Below, piece after piece: positions 27,377 to 36,905 of a stretch of 64,000 bases of DNA. Under the pieces are notes generated by a model, which was given only the letters and a program-made list of their open reading frames with translations, was not told where the DNA came from and ran no database searches. Made by a program: the position numbers and the translations under genes. Numbering within the stretch: the first letter of the stretch is position 1; every line of letters begins with the position of its first letter. Origin of the DNA: Psychroserpens luteolus (GTDB lineage Bacteria; Bacteroidota; Bacteroidia; Flavobacteriales; Flavobacteriaceae); assembly GCF_021032705.1 (NCBI RefSeq), contig NZ_JAHVXI010000003.1:62001-126000 (forward strand), read 5' to 3'.

Positions 27377-29113
27377 TTAATGATTTATAGCATCTCCTGC
27401 ACCAGATGGAATTCTAATATCTTCAACAATCTTTTGTACATTTTCAGGAGGTGATTTTGTAAACTTCATGACAATAATTGATACACTAAAATTAAGTAAC
27501 ATTGCAATACTACCAAAACCTTCAGGTGAAATTCCAAACCACCATTCACTTTTATCAGGTAATACTTCATCAAACCAACCTAATTTATATTTTATCATAT
27601 ATAAGAGCATGGCTATAATACCAACTATCATTCCAGCTATAGCTCCTTCTTTATTCATCTTCTTATAGAAAATACCTAGGATAATTGCAGGAAAAAATGA
27701 CGCAGCTGCTAATCCAAAAGCGAGAGCTACAACAGCTGCTACAAATCCTGGTGGATTAATTCCAAAATATCCAGCAATACATACAGCTCCAACAGCAGAC
27801 AATCGAGCAGCTCTTAACTCTGTTTTTTCTGTAATTTTTGGATTAATAACCTTTTTTATAAGGTCATGGGATACTGATGCTGAAATCACTAATAATAATC
27901 CTGCAGCTGTCGATAAGGCTGCTGCCAAACCACCAGCAGCAACTAAAGCAATAACCCAATTAGGAAGTTTTGCTATTTCTGGATTTGCAAGCACCATGAT
28001 ATCATTATCAACAATGAGTTCATTTTTAGTTTCATTTGCTAAATATTGAACTTTACCATCTTTATTTTTATCGGTAAACGTTATTAAACCTGTAGTTTCC
28101 CATTTTTTAAACCATTGAGGAACTTCTGTATAAGGCTTATCTGATATTGTTTCAATCATATTTGTTCGTGCGAAAACAGATACCGCAGGAGCTGTACTAT
28201 ATAAAATAACAATTAGTAACAATGCTATTCCGGCAGATTTGCGTGCATCTCTTACTTTTTTAACTGTAAAGAATCTAACAATCACATGTGGTAAGCCTGC
28301 TGTACCAACCATCAATGCCAGCGTAATAGCAAAAACATCTATTGTAGACTTTGTTCCTTCGGTGTATTCAGAAAAACCAAGTTCTGTACTTAAACCGTCT
28401 AATTTATCTAATAAATACATTCCAGATCCATCATTTAATTCGCCTCCAAATCCTAATTGAGGTACTGGGTTTCCTGTCATTTGAATTGAAATAAAAATAG
28501 CTGGCACCATAAATGCAAAAATGAGAACACAATATTGTGCAACTTGTGTATAAGTGATCCCTTTCATTCCTCCTAAAACAGCATAAAATAAAACAATAAG
28601 CATCCCAATAATAACACCTGTATTAATATCTACCTCTAAAAATCTAGAAAATACAATACCTACGCCTCTCATTTGTCCTGCCACATAAGTGAACGACACT
28701 AGCAATGCACAAATTACAGCCACTATACGAGCCGTATTAGAATAGTAACGATCTCCTATAAAATCTGGAACCGTGAATTTTCCAAACTTTCTAAGGTAAG
28801 GAGCTAACAACAATGCAAGAAGCACATAACCACCTGTCCAACCCATAAGATATACTGCACCATCATACCCTGCAAATGATATAATTCCGGCCATTGATAT
28901 AAATGAGGCTGCACTCATCCAGTCGGCAGCTGTAGCCATTCCATTTGCCCAAGGCGAAACACCGCCTCCAGCAACATAAAAATCTTTTGTTGAACTCGCT
29001 CTTGACCAAATTGCGATTCCTATATAAAGTGCAAAAGTTATACCTACTAAAATATAAGTCCAACTTTGCACATCCAATATTGATTCTGCAGATTCACTAT
29101 TCATCAAAACCAT
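27377..29113 (-). CDS. sodium:solute symporter, large subunit (acetate-permease-like)
   Basis: 578 residues, about thirteen hydrophobic helices of the SSS fold. DFYVAGGGVSPWANGMATAADWMSAASF and LMGWTGGYVLLALLLAPYLRKFG are typical of the VC_2705-like subfamily, which is encoded with a DUF4212 small subunit, as here. A long extramembrane loop contains DKNKDGKVQY, an EF-hand/dockerin-like acidic loop. The gene overlaps the DUF4212 gene by 17 bases if the ATG at 29113 is used, or by 8 if the ATG at 29104 is used; both fit. Position next to acs suggests acetate or another short carboxylate as substrate. Confidence 0.9.
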   Translation of the reverse strand: MVLMNSESAESILDVQSWTYILVGITFALYIGIAIWSRASSTKDFYVAGGGVSPWANGMATAADWMSAASFISMAGIISFAGYDGAVYLMGWTGGYVLLALLLAPYLRKFGKFTVPDFIGDRYYSNTARIVAVICALLVSFTYVAGQMRGVGIVFSRFLEVDINTGVIIGMLIVLFYAVLGGMKGITYTQVAQYCVLIFAFMVPAIFISIQMTGNPVPQLGFGGELNDGSGMYLLDKLDGLSTELGFSEYTEGTKSTIDVFAITLALMVGTAGLPHVIVRFFTVKKVRDARKSAGIALLLIVILYSTAPAVSVFARTNMIETISDKPYTEVPQWFKKWETTGLITFTDKNKDGKVQYLANETKNELIVDNDIMVLANPEIAKLPNWVIALVAAGGLAAALSTAAGLLLVISASVSHDLIKKVINPKITEKTELRAARLSAVGAVCIAGYFGINPPGFVAAVVALAFGLAAASFFPAIILGIFYKKMNKEGAIAGMIVGIIAMLLYMIKYKLGWFDEVLPDKSEWWFGISPEGFGSIAMLLNFSVSIIVMKFTKSPPENVQKIVEDIRIPSGAGDAINH

Positions 29114-29372
29114 ATTTTTTATCTAGCTTATTCATGATTCGTACATAAATAAAAATGAGTATAACAAATACATACATTGAACCTTGTTGAGCAAACCAAA
29201 AACCAAGTTTAAAACCTCCCATTTTTATGTTATTAAGTTCATCTTTAAAAACTATTCCTGCGCCATATGAAACTAAGGCCCATATAATTAAAAGGATACA
29301 GACATACTTAATGTTTTCTCTCCAATATGCTTTTTCTCTAGTACGTTTTTTACTGCTGCTTTTATCGATCAT
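29097..29372 (-). CDS. DUF4212 protein, small subunit of a sodium:solute symporter
   Basis: 91 residues with two hydrophobic helices (YVCILLIIWALVSYGAGIVF and a second at FVILIFIYVRIMNKL). Family DUF4212 is nearly always adjacent to an SSS-type transporter and is taken as its small subunit. The gene overlaps the upstream symporter gene by 11 bases and the downstream SSS gene by up to 17, so its translation is coupled to both. The segment LGFWFAQQGSMYVF between the helices is the family hallmark. Confidence 0.9.
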   Translation of the reverse strand: MIDKSSSKKRTREKAYWRENIKYVCILLIIWALVSYGAGIVFKDELNNIKMGGFKLGFWFAQQGSMYVFVILIFIYVRIMNKLDKKYGFDE

Positions 29373-30759
29373 TTGGCTTTTCTGTTTTTAAGTTATGTAT
29401 ATAAATCTTCAACTCCTTCACGACTTTAGGAGCTAATAAAATAGTGGCTAGCATCGTAGGTATGGCCATGAACGCAAATATCCCATCAATAAAGTTGATC
29501 ATCACTTCAAATTCAGTGGTAGCCGCCAAAATAATACTTAAAATGTAGAAATAATTGTAATACTGCTTGTTGTGTGCTCCAGCTAAAAAAGACATGCATT
29601 TCTTTCCGTAATAAGCATAAGAAAATAAGGATGAGATGCTAAAAATAAACACACAAATCATGAGTAGATATTGTCCAATTCTAGGCATTGCATTTTGAAA
29701 AGCCGAGGCCGTCAAACTTACACCATTAAGTCCATCTATTTTCCAAACACCAGTTACTAAAATAGCTAATGCAGTTAATGTACATACTATTAGCGTGTCT
29801 ATAACTGGACCAAGCATGGCTACCAAACCTTCACGTACAGGCTCATCTGTTTTTGCTGCTCCATGCGCCATTGGTGCTGTACCAATTCCTGCTTCATTTG
29901 AAAAAGCACCGCGTTTAATTCCTAATAAGACGAGTGCTCCTAAAACACCTCCAATGACATCTTTCTTTCCTTCGGTTTTCATAAAGTTTGCATCAAAAGC
30001 ATCTGTAAAAATCATCATAAAATACTTAGGGACTTCGGTGTAGTTAATTACCAATATGATCAATACTAAAATAAAATATAGGATTACCATAGAAGGTACC
30101 ATTTTAGAGGCAATAGAACTTATACGTTTTAATCCGCCAAGAACAACAATGGTTGTCACAATAACCAAAACTGCAGCAATGATAAGGTTAGTAGATAGAC
30201 TTACCTCCACACCATTAGGAATTAAAACAATATCATTAATGGCTTGTTTTAATTGGTTAACATTAACCACAGGTAATGCGCCGAGCATTCCGAAAACTGA
30301 AAACATAATCGCTAAAAATTTCCAATTCTTCCCTAAACCTTCTCTAATAAAATACATAGGACCGCCTTGCAATTCACCATTACTATCTTTTCCTCTATAC
30401 ATAATGGCTAAGGTGGACGTAAAAAACTTTGTAGACATGCCAACAACTGCACTAATCCACATCCAGAACATAGCGCCTGGCCCACCAACAGCAATAGCTA
30501 AGGCTACACCTGAAATGTTACCCATGCCTATTGTTGAAGATAGTGCGGTAGTTAAGGCTTTGAAATGGCTAATCTCTCCAGGATCGTTTGGGTCATCATA
30601 TTTTCCTCTTAGTACTTTTATAGCATGACCAAAAAAACGGAACGGTAAAAAACGTGACAACACTAATAAATAGAGTCCACCACCAATAAGTAAAACAAGT
30701 AATGGAATTCCCCACGCTAAGGACGAAAATTTTTCAGAAATCGAATTGAGTTGTTCCAT
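29362..30759 (-). CDS. alanine/glycine:cation symporter (AgcS family)
   Basis: 465 residues, about eleven hydrophobic helices. AgcS signatures include FKALTTALSSTIGMGNISGVALAIAVGGPGAMFWMW, LQGGPMYFIREGLGK and FSNEAGIGTAPMAHGAA. It imports small neutral amino acids with sodium or protons. It heads a tight operon with the DUF4212/SSS pair and acs, a combination that links uptake of amino acids with acetate. It diverges from the gene at 30849. Confidence 0.93.
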   Translation of the reverse strand: MEQLNSISEKFSSLAWGIPLLVLLIGGGLYLLVLSRFLPFRFFGHAIKVLRGKYDDPNDPGEISHFKALTTALSSTIGMGNISGVALAIAVGGPGAMFWMWISAVVGMSTKFFTSTLAIMYRGKDSNGELQGGPMYFIREGLGKNWKFLAIMFSVFGMLGALPVVNVNQLKQAINDIVLIPNGVEVSLSTNLIIAAVLVIVTTIVVLGGLKRISSIASKMVPSMVILYFILVLIILVINYTEVPKYFMMIFTDAFDANFMKTEGKKDVIGGVLGALVLLGIKRGAFSNEAGIGTAPMAHGAAKTDEPVREGLVAMLGPVIDTLIVCTLTALAILVTGVWKIDGLNGVSLTASAFQNAMPRIGQYLLMICVFIFSISSLFSYAYYGKKCMSFLAGAHNKQYYNYFYILSIILAATTEFEVMINFIDGIFAFMAIPTMLATILLAPKVVKELKIYIHNLKTEKPNDR

Positions 30760-30848
30760 TTACAATCTTAAATTTGCCTTCTAAGATATTACTTTCAATT
30801 TAGTACACCTGAAAAATTAAAAGTATATTTATACAAATCGACTAACTA

Positions 30849-31937
30849 TTGAAAACCAACCGAATCTTTTTTATTGATGCCGTACGTGCATTTGCAATTT
30901 TAATGATGCTTCAAGGTCATTTTATAGACACACTTCTCAATCCTATACACCGAGATTCGTCAAACATGGTTTATCAAATATGGTATTATTTTCGGGGTAT
31001 TACAGCTCCAACATTTTTCACCATCTCTGGATTGGTATTCTTATATTTACTTTTAAGAGCCAAACATAAAGGAGATGATTACCCTAGAATTAAAAAAGGG
31101 TTATACAGAGGTTTATTACTAATTGGTATTGGGTATTTACTTCGTGTTGATATTTTTGGATGGCTACGCGGTGACTTTAAATCCTATTTCTTTGTTGTAG
31201 ACGTTTTGCAATGTATAGGTTTATCCCTTATTATACTTATTGGATGCTACGTTTTACTTCGGAAACATGTAAGACTTTTATCTATACTCTTATTTCTTAT
31301 GGGTTGCTTGTGCTTTTTAACTGAACCTATATATCAGTCATGGAATTTTAGTAATGTACCAATCGCCTTTGCCAACTATATGACTAAAAGTTACGGCTCT
31401 ATTTTCACCATTTTGCCATGGTTTGGCTACACTGCTTTTGGAGGCTTTCTCGCTACTATATTCTATTCTCATGTCCATAAAAAACGATTCAGATTAGTTA
31501 CCGTAATTTCATTTTTTATCACAGGTATATTCCTAATCGATTGTTCTTCGTGGTTTTTAATGCGTTTACATTATTGGACAGATATTGAAATTTTCAAATC
31601 TTCAGCTTACTTTAATTATCTCTTTACACGCTTTGGAAATGTATTGTTGATATTTGGAGTTTTCTATGCTGCTGAGCCTTTTTTAAAAGGATCATTAATT
31701 GGGAAAATTGGACAAAAAACCTTGTCAATTTATGTGATACACTTTATAATCATCTTTGGAAGTTTCACAGGAGTCGGACTTAAACATTTCTTTTTAAAAG
31801 CATTGAATCCAACACAAGCAATACTCGGCGCATTTCTATTTATAATTGTGGTATGTATTATTTCGTTTCATTATGTAAAGACCAATGCTTTTATTTATAA
31901 AGGTGTAAGAAAATTGGTAAGAGCGCTTAAAAATTAA
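30849..31937 (+). CDS. multi-helix membrane protein of the heparan-alpha-glucosaminide N-acetyltransferase-like (DUF1624) group
   Basis: 362 residues, about ten hydrophobic helices. The first helix reads RIFFIDAVRAFAILMMLQGH, the conserved start of this family, followed by TFFTISGLVFLYLL. The family transfers acyl groups across the membrane, in animals from acetyl-CoA to heparan sulfate; the bacterial substrate is unknown. The start is a TTG at 30849: an in-frame stop lies two codons upstream and the next ATG would cut the conserved first helix. A -7-like TAtaTTTa is at 30824-30831. It is followed 3 bases later by an NTF2-like gene. Confidence 0.8.
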   Translation: MKTNRIFFIDAVRAFAILMMLQGHFIDTLLNPIHRDSSNMVYQIWYYFRGITAPTFFTISGLVFLYLLLRAKHKGDDYPRIKKGLYRGLLLIGIGYLLRVDIFGWLRGDFKSYFFVVDVLQCIGLSLIILIGCYVLLRKHVRLLSILLFLMGCLCFLTEPIYQSWNFSNVPIAFANYMTKSYGSIFTILPWFGYTAFGGFLATIFYSHVHKKRFRLVTVISFFITGIFLIDCSSWFLMRLHYWTDIEIFKSSAYFNYLFTRFGNVLLIFGVFYAAEPFLKGSLIGKIGQKTLSIYVIHFIIIFGSFTGVGLKHFFLKALNPTQAILGAFLFIIVVCIISFHYVKTNAFIYKGVRKLVRALKN

Positions 31938-31940
31938 GAT

Positions 31941-32318
31941 ATGAATCTAGAGCAAAACAAGACGAACGCCATTGCCTTTTATAAAATGGCGTATGAAGGA
32001 CAACCCAAAAAGGCAATAGAACTGTATGTTGGCAATGAATACATCCAACACAATCCCGATGTTGCTGATGGCTTACAAGGTTTTATTGACTATTTTGATC
32101 GTATGCAAAATGAGTATCCCAATAAATCTATAGCATTTGTAAGATGTATTGCTGAAGGCAATTTGGTAGCACTCCATACACATCAAACTTGGCCTGGAAA
32201 TGACCAGTATGTCACAATGGATTTTTTTCGGTTTGATATAAACGGAAAAATTTGCGAGCATTGGGATGCTATACAACAAATTCCAAAAACATCTGCCAAT
32301 CCAAATACCATGTATTAA
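31941..32318 (+). CDS. NTF2/SnoaL-like protein
   Basis: 125 residues, one cone-shaped alpha+beta barrel of the SnoaL-like polyketide-cyclase group: NAIAFYKMAYEGQPKKAIELY at the start, then YIQHNPDVADGLQGFIDYF, and C-terminal FFRFDINGKICEHWDAIQQI. The His/Asp pattern (QHNP...EHWD) is typical of the predicted SnoaL subfamily. It binds or turns over a small molecule; the substrate is unknown. It lies 3 bases after the membrane acyltransferase-like gene. Confidence 0.88.
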   Translation: MNLEQNKTNAIAFYKMAYEGQPKKAIELYVGNEYIQHNPDVADGLQGFIDYFDRMQNEYPNKSIAFVRCIAEGNLVALHTHQTWPGNDQYVTMDFFRFDINGKICEHWDAIQQIPKTSANPNTMY

Positions 32319-32491
32319 ATTCACTATTTGGAGTTTCTCATTTACAACTAATTACTATCCCATAAGATAAATTCAGAATAGTGAATTATTTTTATGTTTT
32401 ATTTATCAATTTGATTAAATATTGAAAGTTTTTTTAGGGTAAATTCATTTATACATGTTAATAATAGTATAAACCTAGAAAAGAAAAATTG

Positions 32492-34804
32492 ATGAATCTA
32501 AAACTACCTCTCCTAGTGCTTTTCCTATGTATAGGAACATTAGTAAATGCCCAGCGTTCTTGCGGTATGGTTGAACTTATGCAGGAAAAAATGCAAGACC
32601 CAGAATACGCTAGACAATACATAAAAACACAGGCTAAATTTAAAGCTCAATTAGCATTAAACCTTGAAGCAAGACAGTCTAATCGAAGAATGGATCCTAT
32701 TATCATTCCTGTCGCTGTTCACTTCCCTTCTGGTCTCGAATCTGATCGCGCATGTCTCGAAGCTTTAGCCCAAAATCAAATTGATATTTTAAATGAAGAT
32801 TTTAATGGTACAAATGCAGATATTTCAGGTTGGGATGCTGCAGCGCCATTTTATACAAGTACAAATACTACAACTGGTAATACAAATGTTTTGTTTTGTA
32901 TTGCTACAATGAATCATCCTACAGGATTAGATCCTGAAATGGTTGAAGGCGGTCCAGCCGTAACCATTGGATATAATTTTGGAAATGGAGGAGAAACCGA
33001 TGCAAATTGGGCAGGTTACATGAACTTTCTTGTAAAAGATATTGGTGGAGGTTTATTAGGCTTCTCACCTTTTCCTGGAAATATTGCTGCAGGTGAATCT
33101 GTAACAATGAACTTAGGTGCTTTCGGTTCTGGTGCTGGTTGCCCAAATTCTGGTATCGTTCCAGGAGCACCTTTTAATTTAGGTCGTACAGTAACTCATG
33201 AGCTTGGGCATTTCTATAATTTAGATCATGTTTTTACGGGTAGTTGTGCCACTGATGATAATATTGCAGATACACCTAATCAAAGTAATCCAAGTGGTGG
33301 ATGCCCAACTTTAGGCGCTTCTCCTGCTTGTGCTGCAGGTGAGCAACGCTTATTTCAAAGTTTTATGGATTATACTGACGATGCTTGTATGATTATGTTT
33401 AGTAACGGACAAACAACTGTTATGGAAGCTTATGTCATGTCTATAGAATCTACATTTAAACCTAACGTTGTTAGTTGCAGCGTGGCTCCAGACTTTGTAT
33501 TAGCAGCTTCAAATTCTTCTGAAAATATTTGTGAATCAACCAATTCTGTTAATTATACTATTAACTATACAGCTACAGGTGGAAATACAGATACTACAGT
33601 ATTTTCTGCATCAAATTTACCAGCTGGAGCATCGGGAAGTTTTAGTCCGACTAGTTTAAGTGATACAGGTACAACGACATTTACAGTAAATAACTTAGGA
33701 AGTATTTCTGCTGGAAATTATATGATTACAGTAACAGGAACTGGTATTGTAACCAAATCTATAGATGTCGAACTTATTATTGAAGGAGCCACTCCAAATA
33801 CACCAGGACTTGTAAGTCCGGCTAACAATGCCACAGATATTCCGCTATTATCAGATTTAGTTTGGAATACTGTTACAGATGCTACAAGTTACACGGTAGA
33901 ACTTTCAACAAATGCAGCATTCACAGCGATCATTGCTTCAAGTACGTTTAATGGCACGACATTTTCGACTCCAGAACTTACCGCAAACACACAATATTTC
34001 TGGAGAGTAAAAGCTGCAAATAGTTGTGGCGAATCCTCTTATTCAGCAACAAGAAGCTTTACAACAGCCGACGTGACATGTACAAATTATAATTCTTCGG
34101 AAAACAATTTGAACATTCCAGGCGCAGGTAATTCAGTACATGTTATTACATCTACACTTAACATTACCGATGACATCACAATTTCGGATGTAAATATGAC
34201 AATAAATATTTCACATACATGGGCTGGAGATATAGAGTTAGTATTAACATCTCCAAACGGTACATCTGTAACATTATTAGCCAATAGCACCTGTGATGAT
34301 GGTACAAATGACATCAACGTCACTTTTGATGATCAGGCTGCTGGCCCAGTGTCTTGTAGTACTATTGCTCCTGCCGTAGGTGGTACTGTTCAACCAGCAG
34401 AAGTATTATCTGCCTTTAACGATGAAAGTACCGTAGGTGATTGGGTTTTAACAATTACCGATGGTTTTCCTACTGAAGATGGCGGTACATTTCTAAACTT
34501 TGATCTAGAGATTTGCGGAACAACAACATTAAGTGTTGAAGATGCTAATTTATCAGATTCTCTGGCGATATGGCCTAATCCAGCTAAAGACGAATTAAAT
34601 GTTTCTTTTAGCACACAAAACAATAAAGATGTTAATATTATACTATATGACTTGAGAGGTCGTGTTATAAATCAACTTACCTACGCAAACAATGGAGGAT
34701 TATTTAATCAACGCTTACACTTTGGGACTCTAGAAAGTGCCGTTTATATTTTGAGCATTGAAAATGATGGTCAAATCATAAATAAACGCATTATTATAGA
34801 ATAG
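32492..34804 (+). CDS. secreted M43-like zinc metalloprotease with P-domain and T9SS sorting tail
   Basis: 770 residues from the ATG at 32492; the TTG just before it is not needed. Order: signal peptide (LPLLVLFLCIGTLVNAQ), propeptide, metzincin catalytic domain with HELGHFYNLDH (His236, Glu237, His240, His246) and Met-turn FMDYTDDACMIMF, an Ig/fibronectin-like region, a proprotein-convertase P-domain (about 530-680, ISHTWAGDIELVLTSPNG), and a type A T9SS C-terminal domain (about 685-770, LAIWPNPAKDELNVSF, then ITNKR-like tail). It should be secreted by the type IX system. The HFYN in place of HxxG is common in M43. No operon partner is evident. Confidence 0.9.
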   Translation: MNLKLPLLVLFLCIGTLVNAQRSCGMVELMQEKMQDPEYARQYIKTQAKFKAQLALNLEARQSNRRMDPIIIPVAVHFPSGLESDRACLEALAQNQIDILNEDFNGTNADISGWDAAAPFYTSTNTTTGNTNVLFCIATMNHPTGLDPEMVEGGPAVTIGYNFGNGGETDANWAGYMNFLVKDIGGGLLGFSPFPGNIAAGESVTMNLGAFGSGAGCPNSGIVPGAPFNLGRTVTHELGHFYNLDHVFTGSCATDDNIADTPNQSNPSGGCPTLGASPACAAGEQRLFQSFMDYTDDACMIMFSNGQTTVMEAYVMSIESTFKPNVVSCSVAPDFVLAASNSSENICESTNSVNYTINYTATGGNTDTTVFSASNLPAGASGSFSPTSLSDTGTTTFTVNNLGSISAGNYMITVTGTGIVTKSIDVELIIEGATPNTPGLVSPANNATDIPLLSDLVWNTVTDATSYTVELSTNAAFTAIIASSTFNGTTFSTPELTANTQYFWRVKAANSCGESSYSATRSFTTADVTCTNYNSSENNLNIPGAGNSVHVITSTLNITDDITISDVNMTINISHTWAGDIELVLTSPNGTSVTLLANSTCDDGTNDINVTFDDQAAGPVSCSTIAPAVGGTVQPAEVLSAFNDESTVGDWVLTITDGFPTEDGGTFLNFDLEICGTTTLSVEDANLSDSLAIWPNPAKDELNVSFSTQNNKDVNIILYDLRGRVINQLTYANNGGLFNQRLHFGTLESAVYILSIENDGQIINKRIIIE

Positions 34805-34837
34805 TAATACTGCACATAATTAAATAATTAATTCATG

Positions 34838-34866
34838 AAAAAGGAACCAGACTTGGTTCCTTTTTT
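34838..34866. terminator. bidirectional intrinsic terminator
   Basis: An 11-bp stem AAAAAGGAACC (34838-34848) pairs with GGTTCCTTTTT (34855-34865) around a six-base loop. Flanking A and T runs allow termination in both directions. It sits between the convergent protease gene (stop 34804) and purC (stop 34879). Confidence 0.9.
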
Positions 34867-34878
34867 AATTTGAATACC

Positions 34879-35838
34879 TTAAGATTTAAGATAATTGAGA
34901 ACATTAGCCTCTATCCTACTTTGAATATCAGATACATCAGCTTTAACGAATTTTTCGCCCATGATATTCTCATAAAGCTCAATATAACGTTCACTAACAG
35001 TTTCAATATATGCATCGCTCATTTCAGGAACGGTTTGTCCTTCTAGGCCTTGAAAATTATTTGAGATCAACCATTGACGCACAAATTCTTTAGACAGTTG
35101 TTTTTGTGCTTCGTTGTTGTCCTGACGCTCTTGGTAACCATCGGCATAAAAATAACGCGACGAATCTGGTGTATGGATTTCATCGATAAGTACTATTTTA
35201 CCCTCTTTTGTTTTACCAAACTCATATTTGGTATCTACCAAGATTAGTCCTCTTGACGCAGCGATTTCTGTACCACGTTGAAATAATTTACGTGTATAAT
35301 CTTCAAGTACGACATAATCTTCTTCGGAAACAATACCTCGTTTTAAAATATCTTCACGTGAGATATCTTCGTCGTGATCTCCCATTTCTGCTTTAGTAGC
35401 TGGTGTGATAATAGGTTCTGGGAATTTATCATTTTCTTTCATGCCTTCTGGCATTTCTACGCCACACAACAAGCGTCGTCCAGCTTTATACTCACGAGCT
35501 GCATGACCAGACATATAACCTCTAATCACCATTTCTACTTTAAAGGGGTCACATAAATGTCCGACAGCTACATTAGGATCTGGAGTCGCTGTTAACCAAT
35601 TAGGCACCAAGTCTTCTGTTGCTTTCATCATACTTGTTGCAATCTGATTGAGGATTTGCCCTTTATACGGAATCCCTTTAGGCATAACCACGTCAAAAGC
35701 CGATAAACGATCGGTCGCGATCATGACAAGCTCTTCATCGTTGATGTTATAAACTTCTCTTACTTTCCCTTTATAGACACTTTTTTGGTTGGGGAAATTG
35801 AAATTGGATGCTGTTATGGTATGGTTCTGATTTGCCAC
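34879..35838 (-). CDS. purC: phosphoribosylaminoimidazole-succinocarboxamide synthase
   Basis: 319 residues. It makes SAICAR from CAIR, aspartate and ATP in purine synthesis. Signatures are [11 protein letters not shown] near the start, [20 protein letters not shown], and the C-terminal [16 protein letters not shown]. At about 320 residues it is the longer type found in Bacteroidota and fungi, not the ~240-residue E. coli form. Cytosolic. It lies downstream of phoH on the same strand with a 113-base gap that contains a structured repeat element, so the two may have separate promoters. A bidirectional terminator follows. Confidence 0.96.
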   Translation of the reverse strand: MANQNHTITASNFNFPNQKSVYKGKVREVYNINDEELVMIATDRLSAFDVVMPKGIPYKGQILNQIATSMMKATEDLVPNWLTATPDPNVAVGHLCDPFKVEMVIRGYMSGHAAREYKAGRRLLCGVEMPEGMKENDKFPEPIITPATKAEMGDHDEDISREDILKRGIVSEEDYVVLEDYTRKLFQRGTEIAASRGLILVDTKYEFGKTKEGKIVLIDEIHTPDSSRYFYADGYQERQDNNEAQKQLSKEFVRQWLISNNFQGLEGQTVPEMSDAYIETVSERYIELYENIMGEKFVKADVSDIQSRIEANVLNYLKS

Positions 35839-35870
35839 GACTGAACAATTTGTTTTTATTATTACTTAAA

Positions 35871-35937
35871 TCCTAGCCCAGATTGAGGCATTTGTTGAAG
35901 CTCCTCGCAGAGAGCGACTGCCGAAAGCTGGAATAGC
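35871..35937. repeat. structured intergenic element, copy 2
   Basis: Between phoH and purC lies a foldable sequence. CTA (35873-35875) can pair with TAG (35934-35936), CCAG (35878-35881) with CTGG (35928-35931), GGCA (35887-35890) with TGCC (35919-35922), and GTT plus GCTC (35894-35903) with GAGC plus GAC (35912-35918), the same core helix as in the element at 25371-25460. Over ~28 bases the two copies agree at about 21 positions. It resembles repetitive intergenic elements of Flavobacteriaceae, perhaps related to Flavo-1 RNA, which I could not check. Confidence 0.55.
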
Positions 35938-35951
35938 TTCTTATTAAAAAA

Positions 35952-36905
35952 TTAATCTCTATTTTCTATACTTTTATAAGCTGCAATGACCTTCTTCACC
36001 AATTTATGACGAATCACATCCTTATCATCTAAGTAGATCATACCAATACCATCTACATTTTTAAGCACAAGTAAGGCTTCTTTTAATCCGGAAATAGTAC
36101 GACGTGGTAAATCAACTTGACCAGGATCTCCTGTAAGCAAGAACTTTGCATTTTTTCCCATACGTGTTAAAAACATTTTCATTTGTGCATGCGTCGTATT
36201 TTGACCTTCATCTAAAATCACAAAAGCATTGTCTAATGTTCGTCCACGCATAAATGCCAAAGGTGCAATTTGAATGGTTCCATTTTCAATAAAACTAGCC
36301 AATCTCTCAGCAGGAATCATATCGCGAAGTGCATCATATAAGGGTTGCATATAGGGATCTAGCTTTTCTTTTAAATCACCAGGAAGAAATCCTAAATTCT
36401 CACCTGCTTCAACTGCAGGACGCGTTAAAATAATACGTTTAACCTCTTTTGCTTTTAACGCACGAACCGCTAAAGCTACTCCTGTATAGGTTTTACCTGT
36501 TCCAGCTGGACCTATAGCAAAAACCATATCATTTTTACGCATGCTCTCAACCAACTTGCGCTGGTTCACAGTTTGCGCCTTTATAATCTTTCCATTAACG
36601 CCATGGACTATAGTTTCACCGCTTTGCTCTGAGGTTGTGTAATCATCACTGCTTTGACTTGTCAATACACGCTCAATCACATTTTCATCTATTTTATTAT
36701 ACTTGCCAAAATGTTGCATGAGCATGTTCATACGACGATCAAATTCTTCAAGTAAATCTTCGTCGCCATAAGCTTTTATTTTGTTACCTCTAGCTACAAT
36801 TTTAAGTTTCGGAAAGTATTTTTTGAGTAGTACGATGTTGGCATTTTGAGCTCCAAAAAATTCTTTGGGTGTAATTTCTTCTAGTTCTAAAATAAGTTCG
36901 TTCAA
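35952..36905 (-). CDS. PhoH family protein (ATPase)
   Basis: 317 residues. A short N-terminal RNA-binding-like region (about 15-60) precedes the PhoH ATPase core, with Walker A GPAGTGKT at 132-139 and Walker B FVILDEGQN at about 229-237. The middle holds QRKLVESMRKNDMVFAIG and LTRPAVEAGENLGFLPGDL, typical of PhoL/YbeZ. YbeZ relatives act with YbeY and ribosome-maturation nucleases. Cytosolic. It has a long 210-base upstream gap shared with the divergent gene at 37116; CAAAAATA at 36992-36999 (minus-strand TATTTTTG) is a candidate -7 box for it. Confidence 0.93.
   Translation of the reverse strand: MNELILELEEITPKEFFGAQNANIVLLKKYFPKLKIVARGNKIKAYGDEDLLEEFDRRMNMLMQHFGKYNKIDENVIERVLTSQSSDDYTTSEQSGETIVHGVNGKIIKAQTVNQRKLVESMRKNDMVFAIGPAGTGKTYTGVALAVRALKAKEVKRIILTRPAVEAGENLGFLPGDLKEKLDPYMQPLYDALRDMIPAERLASFIENGTIQIAPLAFMRGRTLDNAFVILDEGQNTTHAQMKMFLTRMGKNAKFLLTGDPGQVDLPRRTISGLKEALLVLKNVDGIGMIYLDDKDVIRHKLVKKVIAAYKSIENRD

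Noticed and set aside
33181-33215. Non-consensus HFYN in place of HxxG in the M43 protease as a defect
   Set aside because: HxxN versions occur in functional M43 relatives and all three His and the Glu are present.
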